This document shows, piece by piece, positions 1-7,098 of a stretch of DNA of 42,948 nucleotides (positions within the stretch are counted from its first letter, which is position 1; every line of letters starts with the position of its first letter). Made by a program: the position numbers and the translations under genes. Below the pieces are notes generated by a model that saw only the letters and a program-made list of their open reading frames with translations, was not told the DNA's origin and did no database searches. The stretch lies in the NCBI GenBank assembly GCA_949285905.1, contig CASDZV010000037.1, forward strand, positions 1-42,948. Direction: 5' to 3'. The DNA comes from an uncultured Spirochaetales bacterium. Lineage in GTDB: Bacteria; Spirochaetota; Spirochaetia; Sphaerochaetales; Sphaerochaetaceae.

Positions 1-104
1 ATGTCGGGAAGGATGTCGGGAAGGATGTCGGGAAGGATGTCGGGAAGGATGTCGGGAAGGATGTCGGGAAGGATGTCGGGAAGGATGTCGGGAAGGATGT
101 CGGG
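1..104 (+). repeat. 12-bp in-frame tandem repeat (8 full copies plus 8 bp)
   Basis: The unit ATGTCGGGAAGG repeats perfectly from the window edge through position 96, followed by a partial ninth copy. In the frame of the gene that ends at 320 it encodes Gly-Lys-Asp-Val repeats, so the array is a coding minisatellite. The unit length is a multiple of three, so copy-number change alters linker length without changing frame. The array may extend left of the window. Confidence 0.95.
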
Positions 105-320
105 TTATTATCCAGAGAATCGTCAAAAGGTTCGGTAATCCGGCGCAATGCAATACTTGATTTGATAAGGAGTAATCCATTCATAACTATTCCTGAAATC
201 GCGATTATTCAAAAGGTTTCAGCACGTACAATTGAAAGAGATTTTGATTGGTTGAAGGATAAGGGAATCATTATTAGGGAAGGCTCTCGGACTGATGGCA
301 GGTGGATTGTTGTCGATTAG
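3..320 (+). CDS. C-terminal part of an ATP-binding/winged-helix protein (AlbA_2 or RecG-like type), 5' end outside window
   Basis: The frame is open from the left edge to a TAG at 318-320. It begins with the (GKDV)n repeat. A short linker leads into a domain with RRNAILDLIRSN, ISARTIERDFDWLK-like helices (here VSARTIERDFDWLK) and a wing ending in GRWIVVD. This is the winged helix-turn-helix seen at the C-terminus of COG2865 (AlbA_2, 'putative DNA binding domain') and some Fic-type proteins, which also carry Gly/Lys-rich repeats before it. The N-terminal domain is not visible, so the family call is inference. The expected role is transcriptional regulation or nucleic-acid binding. Confidence 0.6.
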   Translation, partial: VGKDVGKDVGKDVGKDVGKDVGKDVGKDVGKDVGLLSRESSKGSVIRRNAILDLIRSNPFITIPEIAIIQKVSARTIERDFDWLKDKGIIIREGSRTDGRWIVVD

Positions 321-512
321 ACAATTGTTTGACCCTGGCCTGACCCCAAAAGTTCTTGAAGCGTCTGAGATAAATGAAACTGATGAGATATATATAGCGG
401 TTATTTGAGATTAGGTAATGCCATAGATAGTGTATGATACATTGGAATTAATGAATGGTAATAATAATTACTCATAATATAAGCAGTTAAATATCAAAAT
501 ACTGTGCGAAAG

Positions 513-554
513 GCCCCTGTATGCCTCTCCTTTTGAAATGTGCCATGCAGGGGT
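513..554. other. imperfect hairpin in the 321-711 gene-free stretch
   Basis: CCCCTGTATG at 514-523 pairs with CATGCAGGGG at 544-553, with one mismatch and a 20-nt loop. No clear T-run follows, so this is a weak terminator or a structured spacer. The rest of 321-711 is AT-rich. It carries a TATAAT at 687-692 in front of the DUF4160 gene and otherwise shows no recognisable gene, apart from a short relic-like open stretch ending near 408. Confidence 0.35.
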
Positions 555-711
555 CTAACTTTTGAAAATCTTTCTTGTAAGAATATATGAATATTCTTCC
601 GCTATTAATGATGAAAAGTCTTTTTGATTATATTTGTTATTAACTGGTGAGCAGAATGTTTTGATAAATTCATGCCCCGGTTATGCTATAATTGAATCAG
701 GAGGAGGTGCG

Positions 712-970
712 ATGCCAACCATATCTATGTTTTTTGGGGATATTGATAAGAATGTATTATGACGAACATAATCCTCCATATTTTCATGCTTCATATCAAG
801 GGAATCAGGCAACTTTTGATATGGATGGCAATATCCTAGAGGGAGATTTCCCTGATAGACAGAAGAAACTGGTTTCTGCATGGGCGGTACTGCATAAGGA
901 CGAATTATTAGCAAACTGGGAGCTTGCCAGAGAAGATCAATCGCTATTCAGGATTGATCCCCTTCGGTAA
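712..970 (+). pseudogene. DUF4160 protein, broken by a +1 frameshift
   Basis: The ATG at 712 has a strong Shine-Dalgarno (AGGAGGAGG) and begins MPTISMFFG, the standard DUF4160 N-terminus. The conserved continuation ILIRMYYDEHNPPYFHA is in another frame. The switch falls in TTTTTTGGGG (730-739), where one G too many is present. After the shift the reading runs to 970 and contains the usual DUF4160 features: the EHNPPYFHA core, a GNILEGDFP turn and a C-terminal NWELAREDQ segment. About 86 residues would be restored by removing one G. DUF4160 has no settled function. It commonly precedes DUF2442, as it does here, and the pair is often discussed as toxin-antitoxin-like. A sequencing error in the homopolymer is possible. 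Confidence 0.85.
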
Positions 971-988
971 GAAGTAGCGGAGGTTTGT

Positions 989-1237
989 ATGGGAAATCCT
1001 GCCTGGGTTGTTACAAAAGTCATTCCTCAAAAAGACTATACCCTTCTTCTTACTTTTGAAGATGGAAAGAAAGGTGTTTATGATTTTAGGCCAAATCTGA
1101 CACGCCCAATTTTCAGGAAGCAGCAGGACATAGATTTCTTCATGCAGGCAAAGGCTCTATATGGGACAGTTGTCTGGCCTGATGACAGTGATATAGCACC
1201 AGAGCATCTTTACGAAAAATCGACTTTGATAAAATAG
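989..1237 (+). CDS. DUF2442 domain protein
   Basis: This is an 82-residue protein starting at ATG 989, 18 nt after the DUF4160 stop, with GGAGG upstream. It has the DUF2442 pattern: V(T/I)KV near the N-terminus, LLLTFEDGKKGVYDF, a central PIFRKQQDIDFF segment, and VVWPDDSDIAPEHLYE near the end. The family is small and soluble. Members usually sit next to DUF4160 in one transcription unit, as here. Biochemical function is not established; the pair resembles a toxin-antitoxin arrangement, but no toxin residue can be pointed to. The gene is intact while its partner is frameshifted. The following 1238-1473 stretch shows no convincing gene. Confidence 0.85.
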   Translation: MGNPAWVVTKVIPQKDYTLLLTFEDGKKGVYDFRPNLTRPIFRKQQDIDFFMQAKALYGTVVWPDDSDIAPEHLYEKSTLIK

Positions 1238-1473
1238 GGTTCTCCGCTGTTTGTAGTGGGTAGGACTGCATAATCGGAAGGAATGGAAACTCGAAACCAC
1301 CCATGCAGAAATAGATCATGTTCTCATTGTTTTCTATGAAAATGAATTGGTCTGCTTTTTTTATAGCTGTGTTTACTAGACCTTAACCCCGCAGGCTTGA
1401 CTGCAGGAGCAGTCAGGGAGACTTGCGCCTGTTCCGGCAGTCAAAATGCATCAATGTTGCAATATCTTTGTAC

Positions 1474-2682
1474 TTAGGGTTCGATTGCCAGCTTCTTATG
1501 CCCGGTGAGGAAATCCCTCACATTCATGTGGATGATTCCTCTTTGTGAGAAGTCTGGCTTGTCCATCGAGATTACGTACTTTGGCCAGTTGTCCTTTACG
1601 GTGGAGTAAGCATTGAATTCTCTTTCAACAATCTCTTCGCTGGCAAGCTGGTAAGCAACCTGAATGTAACATCTCTCCACTCCGTTGGTGACAACGAAAT
1701 CTATCTCACCCTTGTATGTTTTACCAGTATGTACTTCATATCCGCGTGAAATCAGCTCGTTGTAAATTACAGTTTCAAGAATATTCCCGAGGTTGAAGGT
1801 TGCAGTCGATCCTCGCTGCAAAGTGACAAGAGAAGGATCTGTTGCATATGACTTTCTCCGTGTCTTAAGCCTCTCTTTTCCCTTGATGTCAAAACGGAAC
1901 GGCATTGTGATGAGATTTGCCTCACACATGGCCTCAAGGTACTGGTAGCAGGTTGTTGTGCTAATCTTCTTCTCGTTGATAGAAATGAAGTTTGAAAGAC
2001 TTTCGGCTGATATGACATTCGAGGTGTAAGCTAGAATGTATGTCAGGAAATTCTTGAAATTCCAGCTGTCAAATCCTGAATGCCTGCCAAGGATATCACG
2101 ATCAATAATGCTGGAAAGAATGTCTTGAATTGACGTCCTTGCGTTGATTGAAGGAGCGAATCGTACAGGAAATCCTCCCCATCTGAGGTAATTAGCGAGT
2201 GTCTCCTCGTCATCATGTCCGGTGAACTGGACAACCTCATCATAAGAGAAGGGGAAAACGGTGAATTCCACGTAACGGCCCGTAAGCTTATTTGCCAGTT
2301 CCCCTGAAATCAGGGTGGATGTCGAGCCTGTCACAAAAACAGAAGCGCCGAGAGCAGACCTGATGGATGCGATTACCGGGATGTACCTGTCCAGGTACTG
2401 GACCTCATCAATGAAGACATAGGCCTTCCGGCCTGCAAGTGCTGCGATACGGTCCTTCACGTCGCGATAGAATCCTTGCGGGTCTCTGATATAGTGATCG
2501 TTATCAAAATCCTCGAAGTCGTAGAAGATAATCTGGTCATCAGAAGCACGTCTTGACAGCTCTTCCATAATCTGTGTAAGGATTGTCGACTTTCCACAGC
2601 GTCTGATTCCTGCTATCACCTTTATCAAATCGCTTTCATAATAGGGCCTTATGCGGTTGAGGTACTTCTCTCTCTTTAGCAT
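1474..2682 (-). CDS. AAA ATPase with C-terminal DUF4143 domain
   Basis: A 402-residue protein of the widespread AAA_14/DUF4143 family. The Walker A (AGIRRCGKSTI, about residues 24-34) and Walker B (YVFIDEVQYL, about 94-103) motifs are intact, followed by a sensor-like FVTGSTSTL. The C-terminal third has the DUF4143 pattern with GEIDFVV and YIQVAYQL, resembling a restriction-endonuclease-like fold core (D..(D/E)xK variant). Full family length (about 400) is present. The role of the family is unclear; it is abundant in gut anaerobes and associated with accessory DNA. It stands alone between the DUF2442 gene and a 310-bp AT-rich spacer and is the only gene in 1.2-2.9 kb. A second, divergent copy lies at 24531-25748. 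Confidence 0.9.
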   Translation of the reverse strand: MLKREKYLNRIRPYYESDLIKVIAGIRRCGKSTILTQIMEELSRRASDDQIIFYDFEDFDNDHYIRDPQGFYRDVKDRIAALAGRKAYVFIDEVQYLDRYIPVIASIRSALGASVFVTGSTSTLISGELANKLTGRYVEFTVFPFSYDEVVQFTGHDDEETLANYLRWGGFPVRFAPSINARTSIQDILSSIIDRDILGRHSGFDSWNFKNFLTYILAYTSNVISAESLSNFISINEKKISTTTCYQYLEAMCEANLITMPFRFDIKGKERLKTRRKSYATDPSLVTLQRGSTATFNLGNILETVIYNELISRGYEVHTGKTYKGEIDFVVTNGVERCYIQVAYQLASEEIVEREFNAYSTVKDNWPKYVISMDKPDFSQRGIIHMNVRDFLTGHKKLAIEP

Positions 2683-2864
2683 GGCTCAAGTATACCATGA
2701 TTTTTTAAGTTTGTTCAGAAATAATATGTAAATTTCAAAAAAATTTGAGTATATACCAGAAGTATATCTGAACTTTTAAGAATTCAGGGTTATCCAGAGA
2801 TAGGAATGAGCCTCCATTGCTCTATGAATCTCCGAAAGATGTTCATACTGTGTGTGATATGTAC

Positions 2865-2902
2865 CCCTTAAGTAGATAAAGAAATAATAGAACTACTTAG
2901 GG
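2865..2902. repeat. imperfect inverted repeat in the 2683-2992 spacer
   Basis: CCCTTAAGTAG (2865-2875) faces CTACTTAGGG (2893-2902) across a 17-nt loop, with one bulged base. The spacer between the ATPase and the P-loop gene is otherwise AT-rich. It contains a possible 22-codon ORF at 2928-2996 that overlaps the next start codon (ATGA type). Confidence 0.4.
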
Positions 2903-2927
2903 TGGCAATCTTGTCGCAGGTTTAAAA

Positions 2928-2996
2928 ATGGACAGCAAATATGGAAAGATTGTCTCACCTCTAGTACATAAAAGAATAGTGGAGAATTCTGTATGA
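2928..2996 (+). CDS. possible 22-residue ORF coupled to the P-loop gene
   Basis: An ATG at 2928 opens a 22-codon frame whose TGA overlaps the ATG at 2993. The predicted peptide starts MDSKYGKIVS and is basic. There is only a weak GCAGG upstream. It could be a translational coupler or the relic C-terminus of a lost gene. No family is recognised. Confidence 0.2.
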   Translation: MDSKYGKIVSPLVHKRIVENSV

Positions 2997-3681
2997 AGAT
3001 ATTGATAATTGGCTGTTCTTGCATTGGTAAGACTACAGTTTCAGGGAAATTATCTTCTGACCCTGGTATAAGAGCTATATCGATTGATGAAGTAATAAAA
3101 GAACGATGGGGTACGATTTTAATTTTTCAATCCACATATCAAGATTTTTACGTGAGAATGAAGAAGAAAGCTTCTCTGGTCCAGGAAACAGCTTCCATTG
3201 AAGAGAATATCATCATAGATGTTTCTCCTATATGGCAGTATGATCTTCTTTTGCCAATTATGCAGAGGGATGATGTTATTTCTATTCTTCTTATTGACAG
3301 GGTAGAGCATATACTGGAACACCTTGTTTTCACAGATGACAATGATGCCATAGAACCGCAATATAGTCTCTCTCTCCTGAAGAGTATATCCATTATCTGA
3401 AGGAATCTGCTTCTGACATGATGGCAACTATACTCTACAATGGCAACGGACTTGAGGCCATTCTTGATATTGATGGAAGAAATGTTGATGAAGTCTGTGC
3501 GGAAATTAAGAAGATTATCCTGGTAGGAAAGAAAACAGAAAGGAATCATTGTTTGCGGCAGAATGCAGAAATGCTTTACAAGCGTACACTGACTATTTTT
3601 GAAAAGTATTCAATTACAGATGAAGCACTCGATTATTATTACTATATGGTAAGCAGAAGATTTTCCAACAGACAGTCATGA
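2993..3681 (+). pseudogene. P-loop kinase-like protein split by a TC-repeat frameshift
   Basis: The first frame (2993-3400) starts MKILIIGCSCIGKTTV, a Walker A motif of the small nucleotide-kinase type, with IIIDVSPIWQYD as a likely Walker B/lid region. It runs into the wrong frame after a (TC)5 tract at 3367-3376. Reading past the tract with two bases fewer gives YSLSPEEYIHYLKES and then joins the second frame, which continues to TGA at 3679-3681. The joined product would be about 229 residues, a plausible complete P-loop protein with a helical C-terminal half. The substrate is unknown. The tract is a dinucleotide repeat, so slipped-strand phase variation is possible; simple decay or sequencing error are alternatives. 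Confidence 0.75.
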
Positions 3682-3829
3682 TTGTCTATCCTGATGCGGC
3701 CTTTCCTGAATCCTAGATTTAACACATTCAGTAATTTATTTCAGGACACAGACATGAACGCTGGCTTGAGGCAGAAATATAAACTATCTGTCCTATTTCT
3801 CCGGAACGCAATTATGCTATCATCCAGAT

Positions 3830-4045
3830 GTGAAACTTTTCGATATAGTTCCAGACAGATTCTTCAGTATTCTCTCATCAGGCAAGAAGGAAATCTATCT
3901 TGAGGCCGTCATGCTTCTAAGAGAAGCTGCCCGAAGCAGCGAGCTTACAATAAGCAGGTCGTGTCTTCAGATGCTGTTTATTGACAGGACTGAATCTGTT
4001 GTTGCCTCAGGAGATTCCTCTGAAGAGGAAAATGTAGGAATGTGA
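3830..4045 (+). pseudogene. N-terminal relic of Wadjet JetA (DUF5716-like)
   Basis: A GTG start at 3830 gives 71 residues beginning MKLFDIVPDRFFSILSS, followed by KEIYLEAVMLLREA and SELTISRSCLQML. This matches the N-terminal signature of JetA/DUF5716-family proteins (MKLF..IP..FF..L.S..KEIY..AL..L..A....LTI.R..L), the kleisin-like subunit of the Wadjet SMC complex that cleaves plasmid DNA. A full JetA is several hundred residues. Here the frame ends after 71, and no JetB, JetC or JetD follows. It is most likely a deleted remnant of a defence island. A TATCAT hexamer lies 6 nt before the GTG. The identification relies on motif recall and is moderately firm. Confidence 0.6.
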
Positions 4046-4174
4046 GATAAATACCCGAGGATTGTGAGATAATTCCGGGATATACCGAATCGAGGCGGGA
4101 AATATCGAACCAAGAAGTTAGAGAACTGTTTCACACAGTAAAATTATTGAGGTCGCCGAATTTTCAACGAATCA

Positions 4175-4222
4175 AAAAGCTCAAAAGGGCTCGTTTTTTT
4201 TGTCAAATATTATGAGCTTTTT
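4175..4222. repeat. 10-bp inverted repeat in the 4046-4403 spacer
   Basis: AAAAAGCTCA (4175-4184) and TGAGCTTTTT (4213-4222) are perfect inverted arms, with a T8 run between them. They could form a terminator or mark a former element end. The rest of the 358-bp stretch contains an open but start-less reading on the plus strand (about 4053-4213) and no recognisable gene. Confidence 0.4.
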
Positions 4223-4403
4223 TCGAAACACAAAATAGCTGAATGAAAATACATTTAGAACGGCAAGAATATGCAGAATCATCGCCATCTGTCCTCGCCG
4301 CACTCCGTTTCCGATGACTATCTGATTGGAATATTCATCCATCTGCACATGCCGGCATGGCAAAGCAGCCCCGTCGCCGTGGCCTGAATAGCAGAGAAGG
4401 ACA

Positions 4404-5527
4404 TCAGGCTGTCTTTCCAGCTCCGGCTTCCGCCCTCAGTCTTGCCAAGATCTTCTTTAGGTCCAGCATGAGTATCGACAGCTCTATCTGGAAGATTCCT
4501 CTCTTCCCTCTGGAATAGAGCTTCTCAGGAAGAAAGCACTCCTTCAGCTCGCTGTTCATCCTCTCTACTGTTGTCCTTGCCCTGTATCTCTCTGCCTTGC
4601 ATGGCTCCATCTCCTCCTTGTTGCCATTCCTGTCGGCATGCTTATCGATGATCGGTACCTTGCCAATAGAGAAGGCAAAATCTTCTGTCCTCTGGCTGGT
4701 GTATCCTCCATCCATCAGGGCATAAAGATAGTCGCATCTCTCATCTGCCATCCTCATAAGAGGAATCGCAATCTGGCTGTCATGAACACAGGCTCTCGTT
4801 ACATGATGGGCGGCTATTATCCCGTTATCATCCACAGCAAGGTGCGCCTTGTATCCTATGAACCATTCCATGTTCCCCTTGCTGTTCTTCTTGCCGGTCA
4901 CTGAGCACCTATGTTCAAGAGCAGAAAGGAATTCATCTGCATCACCGTTCTCCATGAAGCTGTACAGCCGCTCCTTCTCCTCGGCAATGGTGAGCTCTTC
5001 CGAGTCTTTCCTCTTCCTTCCGCGTTTCCGTTTCCCCGGCTTTCCTGTCTTCACCGGCTTCTCGCGAGTCTCCGCTATCGTCCTGTCTATGGACAGGTGG
5101 CATACCATCCTGTCCTCATAGAATGATGCGCAGATGGAGGCGATGATTGAGCTGAAATCCACGATTCTCATGAGCTCATCTGTCTTCTTGGAAATCACGG
5201 AAAGGCTCGGTACCTTATCCATGTCTGCAATCGTCCTGAGATTAATGCTGGAAAGCAGCCTCTCCCTTGCTGCTGTCAGTGTCCTCTCCTGGAAATATAG
5301 CTTCACAGCATGCACGGCGAGTACATCAAGGAGTGTATACCCAGACCGTCCCGTAGGCTTCTGCCATCATCGTTCTTGACTTCTGGAGGCATGCTGGATA
5401 CAAGGTTCTCCCAGATTTCCAGGAACGAGATCTCATCCTCTGTCGGCGATGTGAAGAAGCAGGAGGAAAGTTCATTTGGACTGAAGAGAAGCGGTTGAAT
5501 GCAAAGGGGATAAGCTGTAGACTGCAT
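4404..5527 (-). pseudogene. DDE transposase (IS4/IS5/IS1182 superfamily), frameshifted
   Basis: Transcription runs right to left. An ATG at 5527 with SD AAGGAG (5535-5540) and a TATAAT -10 (5563-5568) begins a 74-codon frame. The reading then leaves that frame near 5350 in GGGACGGTCTGGG. The downstream frame continues GYTLLDVLAVHAVKLYF and on to the stop at 4404. The remaining part has the RNase-H-like transposase features: YKAHLAVDDNG, a LMDGGYTS segment carrying the second Asp, and a C-terminal ERMNSEL with the catalytic Glu. A basic KTGKPGKRKRGRKRK stretch lies mid-protein. The repaired length would be about 374 residues. No slippery A-run lies at the junction, so this looks like decay, not programmed frameshifting. 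Terminal inverted repeats and a target duplication could not be identified. Confidence 0.8.
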
Positions 5528-5534
5528 ATGAGGT

Positions 5535-5568
5535 CTCCTTATATGTTTTTGTGGTTATTAACATTATA
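5535..5568 (-). promoter_or_regulatory. promoter -10 and ribosome binding site of the transposase
   Basis: On the minus strand a perfect TATAAT (5568-5563) lies 22 nt before AAGGAG (5540-5535). This in turn lies 7 nt before the ATG at 5527. No clear -35 was found. The signals support 5527 as the true start and show the initiation region is still intact although the gene is frameshifted. Confidence 0.6.
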
Positions 5569-5648
5569 GCAGGATTGACCTCATTTTTATATATTAACAA
5601 GATTTATCTGGGTGAAATATTGAAGATTCCACCGAAATGCGACAGCCG

Positions 5649-5806
5649 CTAGCGATTCAAGGGCGAGCTATCTTTCAATTGTGCATATTCATGCACAAAT
5701 TCTCTTTCTGGTGGAGTTTCGAAAAAAGCTCTAAAATTGTCCGGCAATGATTTGATTCTCAAAAGTCTTGAGACGTCCGTGGCGTTGATATGAGGAAAGT
5801 ACTGCG
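5649..5806 (-). pseudogene. start-less open frame, possible C-terminal gene relic
   Basis: On the minus strand an open frame of 51 codons runs from an upstream TGA to a TAG at 5651-5649 without an ATG, GTG or TTG at its head. It reads YFPHINATDVSRLLRIKS and then FRAFFETPPEREFVHEYAQ, a composition typical of real soluble protein. It is probably the tail of a deleted gene left between the transposase and the phosphatase. No family is recognised. Confidence 0.3.
5681..5696. promoter_or_regulatory. short palindrome GTGCATATTCATGCAC
   Basis: Six-base arms GTGCAT/ATGCAC with a four-base centre lie inside the relic frame upstream of the phosphatase gene. They could be an operator but may be chance. 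Confidence 0.2.
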
Positions 5807-5838
5807 GTCATGTGTTTACAGATTGGAGGAGGAAAATA

Positions 5839-6621
5839 ATGAGAAGACGATTGATATTCGGCGATCTTCACGGCTCATATAAAGCTCTGAAACAATGTCT
5901 GGAACGTGCTGAGTTCAGAGAGGATAGAGATAACCTGTATTCTGTTGGAGATATTGCCGACGGTTATCCTGACGTATATGAATGCCTATCGTTCTTGAGA
6001 GGTCTGCTTTCATTCTATCCTGTCATAGGGAACCATGATGTATGGCTTCAGAACTGGCTTTCTTCTGTATCCGCTCCAGATATTTGGACCAGTCAGGGCG
6101 GAAGCAAGAGCATTGCCTCCTTTGAGCGGAATGGCATATCAGAAAAAGAGAGGAAAGAACTTGCTAACTGGATGAGTACATGGCCGTATGTGATAATACT
6201 TGATGACGCTGTTATCATGCATGGCGGTCCGGGTGTATCGCTTTCGTACATGGATATAGAAAGGCTTTCTGAGAAAAAACGTGAGCTCATCGAGCCGGTG
6301 CCTGATGGATGTCATATGCCGTCAAGAATGGCTGATACAATTCTTTGGGACAGGGACTATTTCAGATGTTGCCAATATGATGAGAAGGAAGGAAGAAAAC
6401 TTCCGATTGGACTATGGTCTGAATCAAAGTGGCTTTTCACCGGGCATACTGAATACGGGAAGACAGAACCATTTGTCTCAGAAAAACATCGTTTTGTGAA
6501 TCTGGACACAATGGCAGGTTCCTATGGCTGTCTCACACTTATGGATATGGATACATTTGAATACTGGCAGTCAGATCTTTCATCGGAGCTTTACCCAGGC
6601 TATGGCCCTGAATACTGGTGA
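5839..6621 (+). CDS. calcineurin-like metallophosphoesterase (Ser/Thr protein phosphatase type)
   Basis: A 260-residue protein. The ATG at 5839 is chosen because GGAGGAGG lies 6 nt upstream; a GTG at 5812 in the same frame precedes that SD. The dinuclear-metal motifs are all present in order: GDLHG (residues 8-12), GDIADGYPDV, GNHDVW, IMHGG and GHTEYGKT near the C-terminus. These bind Fe/Mn/Zn pairs and hydrolyse phosphoesters, typically phosphoprotein or Ap4A-like substrates in this PPP-like subgroup. No signal peptide or membrane segment is present, so it acts in the cytoplasm. It is a single gene between relics on both sides. The exact substrate cannot be inferred. Confidence 0.9.
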   Translation: MRRRLIFGDLHGSYKALKQCLERAEFREDRDNLYSVGDIADGYPDVYECLSFLRGLLSFYPVIGNHDVWLQNWLSSVSAPDIWTSQGGSKSIASFERNGISEKERKELANWMSTWPYVIILDDAVIMHGGPGVSLSYMDIERLSEKKRELIEPVPDGCHMPSRMADTILWDRDYFRCCQYDEKEGRKLPIGLWSESKWLFTGHTEYGKTEPFVSEKHRFVNLDTMAGSYGCLTLMDMDTFEYWQSDLSSELYPGYGPEYW

Positions 6622-6684
6622 ATTTTGTTTTTTTACTATTTCTGCCTCAGAGAAAACAGGCACTAGCAATAAGAGGTCTGTTCC

Positions 6685-7061
6685 ATGATTGTTCCCGCAT
6701 GCAGGCAAATGGTTGTTTTCCGGAATCAGGATGATCATGTGAAGAACATTACCGTCCTTCTGGATAAATCCAGCAGGTGGTATTGGGCTCCTGCTTTCGA
6801 CATTACATTCAGCTATCGTGAAGATAGCCCATGGGTAACGCGGCATCAGATGACGATAAACGGTAAGCGCGATAACTTCACGATGAATGTTATCAAGGAA
6901 GCTGGCACAAACATGCAGCTTACGCCAATGACTACAAGGAAATCATCAGGGAAGTTCTTGAAGTGATCCCATACTGGAAGGAGGCCGCTACAATGGCAGG
7001 TATACAGGGAAAGACTGCTGATGAGATAGCAAAGATGTTCAGAGTATCATTTCATGATTAG
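6685..7061 (+). pseudogene. C-terminal remnant of a HipA-type Ser/Thr kinase
   Basis: The first frame holds VVFRNQDDHVKNIT, WAPAFDITFSY and WVTRHQMTINGKRDNF. These are the catalytic N-Q-D-D-H loop, the AFD metal-binding motif and the conserved tail region of HipA kinases. Near 6925 the frame shifts, and the next frame continues NDYKEIIREVLEVIPYW to a TAG at 7059-7061, the normal HipA C-terminus. Everything N-terminal of the catalytic loop is missing, and no HipB antitoxin is next to it. This is a decayed type II toxin gene; intact HipA phosphorylates GltX and induces dormancy. It is clearly non-functional. Confidence 0.85.
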
Positions 7062-7098
7062 TCCTTTCCCCCCGCCGTCGATAAAAGTAGGTGTGCTA

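Noticed and set aside
1..104. CRISPR-like array
   Set aside because: The units are contiguous 12-bp copies without spacers and are in frame with a coding sequence.
1470..1495. tRNA T-loop-like GGTTCGATTGCC
   Set aside because: It lies at the end of the ATPase gene and no acceptor stem or anticodon arm can be drawn around it.
3682..3903. 73-codon plus-strand ORF with TTG start
   Set aside because: It overlaps the JetA-like relic in another frame, has no SD, and its sequence is not protein-like.
4181..4363. 60-codon minus-strand ORF near the transposase
   Set aside because: No SD, no recognisable domain, partly made of the T-rich spacer. It was not called as a gene.
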